This document shows positions 41,058 to 48,938 of a DNA stretch of 64,000 bases, in pieces; position 1 is the stretch's first letter, and each line of letters begins with the position of its first letter. The notes beneath the pieces were generated by a model, which saw only the letters and a program-made list of their open reading frames with translations, made no database searches and was not told the origin of the DNA. This stretch comes from Amycolatopsis granulosa. Its GTDB lineage: Bacteria > Actinomycetota > Actinomycetes > Mycobacteriales > Pseudonocardiaceae. Position numbers and translations under genes: made by a program. The stretch spans positions 2,914,001 through 2,978,000 of the forward strand of contig NZ_JAANOV010000001.1 of assembly GCF_011758745.1 (NCBI RefSeq). Direction: 5' to 3'.

Positions 41058-42079
41058 ACCTTGCTCAGCCCCCGCCGCCGCACCAGCACGATGAACACCG
41101 GCGCCCCGATGATCGCGAGCAGGATGCCCACCTCGAAGTCGTCACCGGTCAGCACTCGCCCCAGCACGTCGGCCGTCAGCAGCAGCACCGCGCCGAGGAG
41201 CCCGGCCACCGGCACCAGCCAGCGGTAGTCCGGGCCGGTGATCGCGCGGGCGAGGTGCGGCACGACGAGCCCGAGGAACGCGATCGGCCCGCACGCGGCG
41301 ACCGCCGAGCCGGTCAGCAGCGTGATCGCCGCGACGCCGAGCACACGCGTGCGCAGCACCCGCTGGCCGAGCGCGGTCGCGACGTCCTCGCCGAGCGCCA
41401 GCGTGTTGAGGCCGGGCGTGTTGATCAGCGCGAGCAGCAGGCCGGCCACCAGGAACGGCGCGATCTGCCCGGTGATCGCGAAATCGCGCCCGGCGATCGA
41501 CCCGATCCGCCAGAACCGGTAGATCTCCATGCCGCGCTCGTCGCCGAGGATGATCGCCGACACCAGCCCGTGCAGCAGCGCGCTCACCGCGGCCCCGGCG
41601 AGCGCGAGCGTCACCGGTGTCGCGCCCTTGCCGCCGACCGCGCCGAGCAGGAACACCGCGACGCTGGCCAGCAGGGCACCGGCGAACCCGAACCAGATGG
41701 ACCCGTAGAGCCCGTCGATCCCGAGCACCACGACCGCGAACACGACCGCGAGCGCGGCGCCGTGGGTGACGCCGAGCAGGCCGGGATCGGCGAGCGGATT
41801 GCGCGTGTGGCCCTGCATGAGCGCGCCGGCGACGCCGATCGCGAGCCCGACGAGCAGGCCGAGCACCGTGCGCGGCACCCGCAGCGACCGGACGATGATG
41901 TCCGGTTCGGACCCGGCGGGGTGGGTGAGCGCCGTCCACACCTGCCCGAGCGGGATCGTTTTCGTACCCAGCGCGACGCTCGCCGCGCAGACGAGGACCA
42001 GCAGCACGGCGAGCACGCCGATACCGGCCAGCCGGCGCTGCCTGCGCGTCCGTGGCCGGGCTGTCGCCACCACCGTCAC
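41054..42079 (-). CDS. Iron-siderophore ABC permease, first subunit
   Basis: A 341-residue FecCD-family permease; RSLRVPRTVLGLLVGLAIG is the RLPR motif, GHTRNPLADPGLLGVTHGA the first loop and CGPIAFLGLVVPHLARAITG the ATPase-coupling loop. It heads the minus-strand operon and diverges from the binding-protein gene. The gap between them carries the IdeR-type box at 42139-42157. Confidence 0.92.
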   Translation of the reverse strand: MTVVATARPRTRRQRRLAGIGVLAVLLVLVCAASVALGTKTIPLGQVWTALTHPAGSEPDIIVRSLRVPRTVLGLLVGLAIGVAGALMQGHTRNPLADPGLLGVTHGAALAVVFAVVVLGIDGLYGSIWFGFAGALLASVAVFLLGAVGGKGATPVTLALAGAAVSALLHGLVSAIILGDERGMEIYRFWRIGSIAGRDFAITGQIAPFLVAGLLLALINTPGLNTLALGEDVATALGQRVLRTRVLGVAAITLLTGSAVAACGPIAFLGLVVPHLARAITGPDYRWLVPVAGLLGAVLLLTADVLGRVLTGDDFEVGILLAIIGAPVFIVLVRRRGLSKV

Positions 42080-42138
42080 TGCTGTCGCCTATCCAACTCG
42101 ATCTTCCAAACGGGACGAACCGCATCTTATGCTTCTCG

Positions 42139-42157
42139 TTAGGCTAGGCTAACCGAA
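42139..42157. promoter_or_regulatory. IdeR/DmdR iron box
   Basis: TTAGGCTAGGCTAACCGAA matches the actinobacterial iron box TTAGGTTAGGCTAACCTAA in 17 of 19 positions. It lies between the -10-like TATGCT (42128-42133) and the SBP start, so iron-loaded IdeR/DmdR would block transcription of the binding-protein gene, and perhaps of the divergent permease operon. Confidence 0.88.
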
Positions 42158-42169
42158 AGAGAGATGCCG

Positions 42170-43147
42170 ATGACGAGACCGTGGCGAGCAGCACTGGCGC
42201 TGGCGGTGACCGCGTGCCTGACCCTGACCGCGTGTGGCGGCGGCGCCGGAGAATCCGCGCAGCAGAGCGGGGCGAGCCAGGCGGGCTATCCGCGCACCAT
42301 CCAGCACGCGATGGGTTCGACCGTGCTGGAGACGCAGCCGAAGACCGTCGCCGCGCTCGACACCAGCTACGTGGACGCCGCGCTCGCGCTGGAAACCCAG
42401 GTCGTGGCGTACACGAAGTACCGCAACTACGACCAGCTGCCCGACTACCTCGGCGACGACCGCAGGTTCGGCGCGGGCGCCAAGGTGATCGGCCCGCTGG
42501 AGAGCCCGGACGTCGAGCAGCTCTACGACATCAAGCCGGACGTGATCGTCTCGGCGAAGGTGCGCCACGAGAAGTACTACGACCAGTTCACCGGGGTCGC
42601 CCCGACGGTCTTCTCGACGACGACCGGCGCGATGTGGAAGGACAACACCCGGCTGCTCGCGCGGGTCCTCGGCAAGGAGTCCCTGGCCGAGCAGAAGATC
42701 GGCGCCTACGAGCAGCGGGCGCAGCGGATCGGCCAGGAGATCGCCGCGAAGCTCGGCCGCACGCCGACGGTGTCCATCGTGCGGTTCGTCGAGGGCGAGC
42801 CGACCGTCCGGCTCTACAGCAGCACGTCCTACCCCGGCGTCGTGATGGCCGATGCCAAGCTGTCGCGTCCGGCCGGCCAGCCGGACGCGGCCGACAAGAT
42901 CTCGGTGAACCTCAGCCAGGAGGACATCGCGAAGCTGGACGCGGACATCATCTTCGTGTCGTCGTACTCGGACGAGACGAAGACGGCGGAGGACCCGAAG
43001 GCGAAGTTCCAGGCCAACCCCCTGTGGGCGACGCTGAAGGGCAAGATCGTCGATGTCTCCGACACGACGTGGTTCAGCGCGGTGAGCCTGCAGGGCGCCT
43101 CGGCGATGCTGACGGACCTGGCGAACCAGTTCGGCGTGACGCCGTGA
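42170..43147 (+). CDS. Iron-siderophore ABC transporter binding lipoprotein
   Basis: A 325-residue lipoprotein: signal peptide with lipobox LTLTAC (Cys about residue 21), then a TroA/FhuD-type binding domain (KTVAALDTSYVDAALALETQ, DVEQLYDIKPDVIVSAKV, NPLWATLKGKIVDVSDTTWF). It captures a ferric siderophore for the divergent permease-ATPase operon. Start ATG 42170 has AAGAGAG at a good distance; ATG 42164 is closer than a normal spacer. A terminator follows. Confidence 0.9.
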   Translation: MTRPWRAALALAVTACLTLTACGGGAGESAQQSGASQAGYPRTIQHAMGSTVLETQPKTVAALDTSYVDAALALETQVVAYTKYRNYDQLPDYLGDDRRFGAGAKVIGPLESPDVEQLYDIKPDVIVSAKVRHEKYYDQFTGVAPTVFSTTTGAMWKDNTRLLARVLGKESLAEQKIGAYEQRAQRIGQEIAAKLGRTPTVSIVRFVEGEPTVRLYSSTSYPGVVMADAKLSRPAGQPDAADKISVNLSQEDIAKLDADIIFVSSYSDETKTAEDPKAKFQANPLWATLKGKIVDVSDTTWFSAVSLQGASAMLTDLANQFGVTP

Positions 43148-43151
43148 CCCG

Positions 43152-43186
43152 GGCGGGGCCGCGTCCGGTGTGGACGCGGCCCCGCC
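43152..43186 (+). terminator. Terminator after the binding-protein gene
   Basis: GGCGGGGCCGCGTCC and GGACGCGGCCCCGCC form a perfect 15-base stem with a 5-base loop, starting 5 bases after the stop. No T run. Confidence 0.75.
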
Positions 43187-43202
43187 GCTCTACGGTGGAC
43201 CC

Positions 43203-43529
43203 ATGATTTTCATCACCGCGAAGTTCCGCATCCTGCCGAAGCACGCCGACGACTGGCCCGCGATCGCGCGGGACTTCACCCTCGCCACCCGCGCCGAGGA
43301 CGGGTGCCTGTGGTTCGACTGGTCCCGCAGCGTCGAGGACCCGACGGAGTACGTGCTGGTCGAAGCCTTCCGCGACGGCGAAGCGGGTGCGGCGCACCTC
43401 CGGTCCAGCCACTTCGAGACCGCCCAGCGGACCCTGCCGCCCTACCTGGCGGAGACACCGCGGATCGTCAACTTCGAGGTGCCCCAGGACGACTGGTCCG
43501 AGCTGGGCGAGCTGGCCGTGCAGCGCTAG
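43203..43529 (+). CDS. Antibiotic biosynthesis monooxygenase (ABM) fold protein
   Basis: A 108-residue ferredoxin-like ABM protein: MIFITAKFRILPKHADDW, GCLWFDWSRSVEDPTEYVLV and a conserved HLRSSHFETAQRTLPPYLAE. The family covers quinol monooxygenases and heme-handling IsdG-like proteins; members act as dimers without a cofactor. It is convergent to the TetR gene, stops overlapping. Probably a detoxification enzyme rather than a biosynthetic one, given the lone setting. Confidence 0.85.
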   Translation: MIFITAKFRILPKHADDWPAIARDFTLATRAEDGCLWFDWSRSVEDPTEYVLVEAFRDGEAGAAHLRSSHFETAQRTLPPYLAETPRIVNFEVPQDDWSELGELAVQR

Positions 43530-44086
43530 GCGCGCAGACCGTCGGCGATGATCCGCGTCAGCGGCCGGCCCGCCGGGGCCCGCCGCCGCATCGCCAGGTA
43601 CCCCGCCAGCAGCGCGGTCAGGTCACCGGGCTCCACGTCCGCCCGGACCGCGCCGGCCGCCTGCGCGCGGCGCAGCAGGTCGCCGAACGCGGCGCGGAAC
43701 TCGCTCCGTTCGTCCGGCGCCGCCGCGAACGGGGTGCCGGTGCTCGCCCCGAGGGCGTCGCACAGGGCCTTGTTCAGCAGCGCCTGTTCAGCCACCACAT
43801 CGAAGAACTCGAAGAACGCCCCGCCCGGGTCGGCCGCGTCGAGCCGGTCGCGTGCCTGCCCGGCGAGCCACTCGATGCGGTCGAGCACGACCGCCTCGAA
43901 CAGCATCTCCTTGCTGGGGAAGTGCCGGTAGACCGTTCCCGCGCCCACCCCGGCGCGCCGCGCGATCTCGTCCAGCGGCACCGACGGGCCCTCGTCGGCG
44001 AACGCCTCCTGAGCGGCGGCCAGCACGCGCGCTCGGTTGCGGCGCGCGTCGGCACGCAGCCCGGTGCGGCCCGCGGAACCAGTCAT
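43526..44086 (-). CDS. TetR family regulator
   Basis: A 186-residue TetR protein: helix-turn-helix PLDEIARRAGVGAGTVYRHF and helical sensor domain with AEQALLNKALCDALGAST. It lies between the ABM gene (convergent) and a membrane hydrolase (same strand, upstream). No palindrome is obvious. The DUF457 gene upstream is a possible target. Confidence 0.87.
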   Translation of the reverse strand: MTGSAGRTGLRADARRNRARVLAAAQEAFADEGPSVPLDEIARRAGVGAGTVYRHFPSKEMLFEAVVLDRIEWLAGQARDRLDAADPGGAFFEFFDVVAEQALLNKALCDALGASTGTPFAAAPDERSEFRAAFGDLLRRAQAAGAVRADVEPGDLTALLAGYLAMRRRAPAGRPLTRIIADGLRA

Positions 44087-44101
44087 CGGAAGCGATTCTA
44101 G

Positions 44102-44869
44102 TCAGCGGCCGGCCGCGACGACCGGTTCGGCGAACAGCCCGACCAGCCCGGACCACGCACCGGGCACCAGCACCACCGCCAGCACCGTGAACACCGGCAC
44201 GATCAGGAACTTCTCCACGCCCTTGCCGGTGCGGAAACGCAGGAACCCGGGCGGCCGCAGCTCGTACCAGGTCTCACCGGCGATCGGCACCGGGAACAGG
44301 AACGGGCACCCGGCCTCGGTGAGCGCGTCACCGAGGCAATGCGTGACGCAACCGGCCGCGACCGCGATCCCCAGCCAGCCGGTCAGCTGGGACAGCTCCG
44401 CCGCCGCGCTCGCGGTCAGCGCCCACCAGGCCACCCCGCCACCCGCGACCAGCAGCAACCAGTCCCCCAGCGCGTCCGCGGCGAGCAGCAACGCGAACAG
44501 CACCACGGCGGTGACCACGTACCAGCCACCCGCCCGGGTGCCGGCCGTCGTCGCCGCGCCTGTCCCGAGCGCGAACAGCAATGTGTGTGACAGGTGCCGG
44601 TGGCTGCCCCGGCGCCGCTCGTCACGCGGCCCCTTCGTCACCGCGTACAGGCCCGCGGAAGCGTGCCGCAGCAACCAGCACACCATCCCGGTGATCGGGC
44701 CGAGCAGTTTCGAGGCGCGGGCACCGGGGTGGTCCAGGTCCGGCAGCAGCGCGAAGCCGGCGGTCGTCGCGGCGAACGCGAGTGCCTGGTGGACGGAGCC
44801 GGCGCCGATGGCCGGGGCGAGGGCGAGACCGGCGCACCAGCCGGTCAGCGCGTGGGTGGAACCCATCAT
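44102..44869 (-). CDS. YdjM-like (DUF457) membrane metal-dependent hydrolase
   Basis: A 255-residue membrane protein with about five helices and histidine-rich conserved points: THALTGWCAGLALAP (His), LLPDLDHPGARASKLLGPIT (Asp-His), HRHLSHTLLFALG and THCLGDALTEAGC. This spacing is the DUF457/YdjM family, in which some members are LexA-regulated. ATG 44869 (adjacent ATG at 44866) has a weak ribosome site. It ends 16 bases before the TetR gene. Confidence 0.85.
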   Translation of the reverse strand: MMGSTHALTGWCAGLALAPAIGAGSVHQALAFAATTAGFALLPDLDHPGARASKLLGPITGMVCWLLRHASAGLYAVTKGPRDERRRGSHRHLSHTLLFALGTGAATTAGTRAGGWYVVTAVVLFALLLAADALGDWLLLVAGGGVAWWALTASAAAELSQLTGWLGIAVAAGCVTHCLGDALTEAGCPFLFPVPIAGETWYELRPPGFLRFRTGKGVEKFLIVPVFTVLAVVLVPGAWSGLVGLFAEPVVAAGR

Positions 44870-44917
44870 GGAAGAGATCTTGGCAAGATGGACCGGGACG
44901 GATGCGAAGGGACGGGC

Positions 44918-45316
44918 ATGATCACGACCACGGCAGCGCCCAGCGACGAGCTGCGGGCGTTCTGGGCGGAGCGGCACCTGTGCCTGCTCACCACGCTCCG
45001 CCCGGACGGCGGACCCCACGTCGTGCCGGTCGGTGTCACGGTCGACGAGGACTTCACGACGGCGCGGGTGATCTGCCGCCGCGGCAGCGTCAAGGCCCGC
45101 AACGTCCGGCGCGGTGACCCCGCGCTCGCCGTGGTGAGCCAGGTCGACGGCCGCCGTTGGTCGAGTTTGGAGGGAACCGCGGTGATCCGGGAGGATCCGG
45201 AATCGGTGGCCGACGCGGAAAACCGGTACGCCGTGCGCTACCACCGCCGGCCGGCGCCGCACCCGGAGCGGGTGGTGATCGAGATCAGCATCGGCCGCCG
45301 GCTGGGCATGAGGTAA
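44918..45316 (+). CDS. PPOX-class F420-dependent enzyme
   Basis: A 132-residue split-barrel flavin/F420-binding protein: RAFWAERHLCLLTTLRPDGG (first strands), VVPVGVTVDEDFTTARVICR and the conserved GSVKARNVRRGDPALAV. It is of the Rv1155-like family, which reduces or binds coenzyme F420; function of individual members is mostly unknown. ATG 44918 is chosen from the domain boundary. It is divergent from the DUF457 gene. Confidence 0.85.
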   Translation: MITTTAAPSDELRAFWAERHLCLLTTLRPDGGPHVVPVGVTVDEDFTTARVICRRGSVKARNVRRGDPALAVVSQVDGRRWSSLEGTAVIREDPESVADAENRYAVRYHRRPAPHPERVVIEISIGRRLGMR

Positions 45317-45369
45317 AGCACACCGATGGCGGGTTGCGGGCGAACCGGAAGATAAGGCAGTAATTCAGG

Positions 45370-45915
45370 GTGCGGACCGTGAAGACCCTCAAGATCGACA
45401 GCCCGTTCGCGGGCGGCACGACGTGGGACGTCGTCGATCGGACCGTGATCGGCGCACTCGCGCCGTCGATGATCAGCACCCTGCGCCGGGGTTCCGAGGA
45501 CTTCCTGTGGTTCGCCGAGCGGCGCATCGCCGGGCACCAGCTCGGCCGGCCCGGTCGCTGGGACCACCCGGTGGAGCGGGAACTGCTCGGATGGCGTTCC
45601 CGGCTGGCCTTCGCACTCGACCCGCCCGTCGCGATCCCGGAGATCGACCTCAAGCTGTCCCACTGGGTCCGCAACACGCACGCGGTGTTCCTGCGCCGCC
45701 TGCCCGAGACCGGCGGCGTGGTGCAGCTGGAGAGCGTCCAGGACGTGGACGCCTGGCTGCACACGCTGATCGACCACTACAAGGCGGTGAAGGCCGCCGG
45801 CGAGCAGCAGCTCGACCCGGACGCGCGGGCCACGTTGATGGCGTGGTTCCGGAACACGTTCTTCAAGATCCGCCAAGCCGCCGATCGGGTGGGCCTGTCG
45901 AGAGTGCGTCCCTGA
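45370..45915 (+). CDS. Conserved-looking protein of unknown function
   Basis: A 181-residue cytosolic protein with no family I can name. It has aromatic and His-rich segments (LWFAERRIAGHQLGRPGRWD, HWVRNTHAVFLRRLPETGG, WLHTLIDHYKAVKAAGEQQL and WFRNTFFKIRQAADRVG), a mixed alpha/beta look and no signal peptide. GTG 45370 follows AATTCAGG. Positioned convergent to the MBL hydrolase. Confidence 0.55.
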   Translation: MRTVKTLKIDSPFAGGTTWDVVDRTVIGALAPSMISTLRRGSEDFLWFAERRIAGHQLGRPGRWDHPVERELLGWRSRLAFALDPPVAIPEIDLKLSHWVRNTHAVFLRRLPETGGVVQLESVQDVDAWLHTLIDHYKAVKAAGEQQLDPDARATLMAWFRNTFFKIRQAADRVGLSRVRP

Positions 45916-45938
45916 GGTCCACCCGCCGGGCCTTGCGA

Positions 45939-47018
45939 TCAGCCGATCGGCTGCCACCAGGGATCGACCGGTGGCGGGCTGTCCACGTCGATCCGCTCGC
46001 CGGGGCGGGGGATCGCCAGCGTCACGTCGTGGGCCTTGGCCTCGCGCCACACCCGTTCGGCGGGTTCGCTCCAGCCGTGCATCGCGAGGCGGAACGTTCC
46101 CCAGTGCACCGGGATCAGCAACCCGCCACGGGCGTCGAGGTGGGCGGCGACTCCCTCCTCGGGTGTCATGTGGATGTCGGGCCACGCCGGGTGGTAGGCG
46201 CCGATCTGCACGAGTGCCACGTCGAACGGCCCGTGCTTCGCACCGATCTCGCGGTAGCCGTCGAAGTAGCCCGAGTCCGCCGTGTAGAAGGCCTTCCGGC
46301 CGGCTCGCGACACGATCCACGACGCCCACAACGTGTTGTTCCGCGTGAACGCGCGGCCCGAGAAGTGCTGCGCCGCCGCCGCGGTCACCTCGACACCGGC
46401 CACCGAAACCGACTCGTCCCAGTCCAGCTCGATGATCCGGTCCGCCGGGATCCGCCACCGGCGCAGGTGCGCGCCCACCCCGAGCGGCACCACGAACGGC
46501 GCGCGCTGGGTGCGGGCCAGCCGCACCACCGTCGGCCGGTCCAGGTGGTCGTAATGATCGTGCGAGACGATGATGACGTCCAGCTCGGGCAGGTCGGCCA
46601 GCTGGTGCGGCGGCCGGTGCAGCCGCTTCGGTCCGGCGAACCGGGACGGCGACACCCGCTCGCCCCACACCGGGTCCACCAGCACCTTCCGGCCGTCGAT
46701 CTCGATCAGCGACGAGGCGTGACCGAACCAGGTGACGTGCAGCCCCGCATCTGCGGGCGCGCCGGGCGGCACCAGCGGAACCGGCCCGGTCGGCTTGCGC
46801 TGCTGCTTGCCGAAGAGCATCTCGCCGACCAGGTCGCGGGCGCGGGCGGGCTGCACGAGCGGCGGGGCGAGGTTCCGGAACCGTCCGTCGTGGAACTGCG
46901 GGGACCGCCGCATGCGCTCCGGGTCGGGCTTGCCGCCGAAGGAGACCGGGATCTCCCCCAGCGCCCACACCGCCGCGCCGAGCAGCGCGGGGAGGGACCA
47001 CCGGATCATCTTCGCCAT
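45939..47018 (-). CDS. MBL-fold metallo-hydrolase (UlaG/NAPE-PLD-like)
   Basis: A 359-residue zinc hydrolase. A short hydrophobic N-terminal helix (SLPALLGAAVWALGEIP) suggests membrane anchoring. WFGHASSLIEIDGRKVLVDP and SHDHYDHLDRPTV form the metal site; LIPVHWGTFRLAMHGW carries the last His. The layout fits the N-acyl phosphatidylethanolamine-hydrolysing branch. ATG 47018 is preferred; upstream codons are non-family. The phospholipid role is inferred. Confidence 0.85.
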   Translation of the reverse strand: MAKMIRWSLPALLGAAVWALGEIPVSFGGKPDPERMRRSPQFHDGRFRNLAPPLVQPARARDLVGEMLFGKQQRKPTGPVPLVPPGAPADAGLHVTWFGHASSLIEIDGRKVLVDPVWGERVSPSRFAGPKRLHRPPHQLADLPELDVIIVSHDHYDHLDRPTVVRLARTQRAPFVVPLGVGAHLRRWRIPADRIIELDWDESVSVAGVEVTAAAAQHFSGRAFTRNNTLWASWIVSRAGRKAFYTADSGYFDGYREIGAKHGPFDVALVQIGAYHPAWPDIHMTPEEGVAAHLDARGGLLIPVHWGTFRLAMHGWSEPAERVWREAKAHDVTLAIPRPGERIDVDSPPPVDPWWQPIG

Positions 47019-47133
47019 GACCTCGAAACTACGCGGGGCCCGGTGAAGTTCCCACCGGAGCAGCCGGGCGGGGCGGGGCGGGCGCGGCGCGATGCCGGGA
47101 CCGTCCACTTGGCACGGTCGTGACCCGCGCCGG

Positions 47134-47457
47134 TCACGCCGGCCTGGTCTCCGCGATCAGCCACTCGAGGTACTCCGCGCTGCCGCCCTCGATGGGCGTC
47201 GCGATGATCTCCGGCACCTCGTAGTTGTGCTGCCGCTTGATCAGCTCGACCAGGGGGGCCACCCGGTCGGCCGCGGTCTTGATCTCGACCCGCCATTCGG
47301 GGTCGGCGTGCACCTCGCCGTCCCAGCGGTAGACGCTGACGATCGGGCCCACGATCTGCGCGCAGGCACCCAGCCGTGCCTCGACGGCCCGCGCGGCCAG
47401 CTCACGAGCCGTCGTCTCGCTGTCGGTCGTGGCGGCCACGATCACGTGTTCACGCAT
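47134..47457 (-). CDS. cutA: Divalent cation tolerance protein CutA
   Basis: A 107-residue protein with the CutA1 hallmarks: ELAARAVEARLGACAQIVGP with its Cys, SVYRWDGEVHADPEWRVEIK and NYEVPEIIATPIEGGSAEYL at the end. CutA forms a very stable trimer and has been linked to metal tolerance and membrane signalling. It stands alone with no metal transporter next to it. Confidence 0.93.
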   Translation of the reverse strand: MREHVIVAATTDSETTARELAARAVEARLGACAQIVGPIVSVYRWDGEVHADPEWRVEIKTAADRVAPLVELIKRQHNYEVPEIIATPIEGGSAEYLEWLIAETRPA

Positions 47458-47484
47458 GGGCAGGATTACAGCACCGGACCCGGC

Positions 47485-47847
47485 TCAGACCCAGCCCGCC
47501 TGCCGGCCCTCGCGTTGTTCGTCGGCGTCGGCGCCGGCTTTGTGGGTGAGTGCGGCGACCGCTTGCGCCATTTCGGTGCGCACCTGGTCGCCGTCGGTGC
47601 GGCGGGTGTGCACCGTCATCGCGATCTCGCACTGCGCCGGCCCGCGGTCGATGACGTGCAACTCACCGCAGTCGTCGCCCTCGCTCTCGGTGCCCCACGC
47701 CAGTTGCCTGCTCGCCGCATCCGCGCGTAGCCAGCCCTCCGCAAGGTCCTGCGGGAGGAAGCGGGGCAGGTTGGGCGCATCGGAGATGAACGCGAACGCC
47801 TCGTCGGCGGGCAGATCGGCGGTCGCGGTGTAGCTGTACGTCTCCAT
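47485..47847 (-). CDS. SRPBCC-fold protein
   Basis: A 120-residue START-type protein: METYSYTATADLPADEAFAF, DAPNLPRFLPQDLAEGWLRA and CGELHVIDRGPAQCEIAMTV. This is the polyketide cyclase/CoxG-like fold that binds hydrophobic ligands; the role here is unknown. ATG 47847 begins the family. It diverges from ppx. Confidence 0.75.
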   Translation of the reverse strand: METYSYTATADLPADEAFAFISDAPNLPRFLPQDLAEGWLRADAASRQLAWGTESEGDDCGELHVIDRGPAQCEIAMTVHTRRTDGDQVRTEMAQAVAALTHKAGADADEQREGRQAGWV

Positions 47848-47899
47848 GACGTCGGAAATAGCCGTGTGACAGAGGGATAAACGGGGTACGCCGGACCTT

Positions 47900-48928
47900 A
47901 TGCGACTCGGCGTGCTCGACATCGGTTCGAACTCCGCGCAACTCCAGATCGTGGATGCCCACCCGGGGGCCCCGCCATTACCCGCATTGGCTGTGAAAGA
48001 GCCCACACGGCTGGCCGAGCAGATCGACGAGACGGGAGCGATCGCGGAGGAGGGCGTGTGCCGCGCGGTGGACGCCGTGGAGTCGGCGCTCGCCGCGGCC
48101 CGGCTGCACCGGGTGGAGCAGCTGTTCCTGTTCGCGACGTCGGCGATCCGCGACGCGGCCAACCGCGACGAGATCATCAACCGGATCGAGGAACGCACCG
48201 GAGTGCGCCCGCAGTTCCTCACCGGTGAGGACGAGGCCAGGCTGACCTACTCCGCGGCGCACCGCTGGTACGGCTGGTCGGCGGGCCGACTGCTGCTGCT
48301 CGACATCGGCGGCGGGTCGCTGGAGATCGCGCTGGGACGGGACGCCGAACCGCAGCTCACCCTGTCCCTGCCGCTCGGCGCCGGGCGGCTGACGCGGATG
48401 TTCCTGACCGACGACCCGCCGACGGCCAAGCAGGTCAAGGCGATGCGCCGGCACGTGCGGGACATGCTGCGCGAGGTCGCCGACCGGCTGAGATGGGAGG
48501 GTGTGCCGGCGCGCGCGGTCGCCACCTCCAAGACGTTCAAGCAGCTGGCCCGGCTGGCCGGCGCACCGCCGCAGCGGCGCGGTCCGTTCGTGCGGCGCAC
48601 GCTCACCGTCGACGCGCTCAACTCGTGGATCCCCCGTCTGGCCGAGATGAAGGCGTCCGAACGGGCGCGGCTGCGTGGCGTGTCCGCGCCGCGCGCGCGG
48701 CAGATCCTGGCCGGCGCGATCGTGGCCAAGGCGACCATGGACACGCTCGACATCCGCAAGGTCGACGTGTGCCCGTGGGCGCTGCGCGAGGGGATCATGC
48801 TGCACCACCTGCACACCCTCCAGGTCTACGACGGTCTGCCGCTCCAGGCGATCAGCACCGCGGGGCCGGAGGTGTCGGGCCGGGGTCTGCCGGGTAAGCC
48901 GCTGGTGGGACTGAGCCGAGGAGCGTGA
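47900..48928 (+). CDS. ppx: Exopolyphosphatase / guanosine pentaphosphate phosphohydrolase
   Basis: A 342-residue Ppx/GppA-type actin-fold enzyme: LGVLDIGSNSAQLQIVDAHP, LLLLDIGGGSLEIALGR and an FLFATSAIRDAANRDEIINR block. Such enzymes shorten polyphosphate or turn pppGpp into ppGpp; length points to the short, Rv0496-like form without HD extension. ATG 47900 has an acceptable context. It runs 10 bases before the TPP-enzyme gene with AGGAG in between, so the two are likely co-transcribed. Confidence 0.88.
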   Translation: MRLGVLDIGSNSAQLQIVDAHPGAPPLPALAVKEPTRLAEQIDETGAIAEEGVCRAVDAVESALAAARLHRVEQLFLFATSAIRDAANRDEIINRIEERTGVRPQFLTGEDEARLTYSAAHRWYGWSAGRLLLLDIGGGSLEIALGRDAEPQLTLSLPLGAGRLTRMFLTDDPPTAKQVKAMRRHVRDMLREVADRLRWEGVPARAVATSKTFKQLARLAGAPPQRRGPFVRRTLTVDALNSWIPRLAEMKASERARLRGVSAPRARQILAGAIVAKATMDTLDIRKVDVCPWALREGIMLHHLHTLQVYDGLPLQAISTAGPEVSGRGLPGKPLVGLSRGA

Positions 48929-48938
48929 GGAGTTTTCC

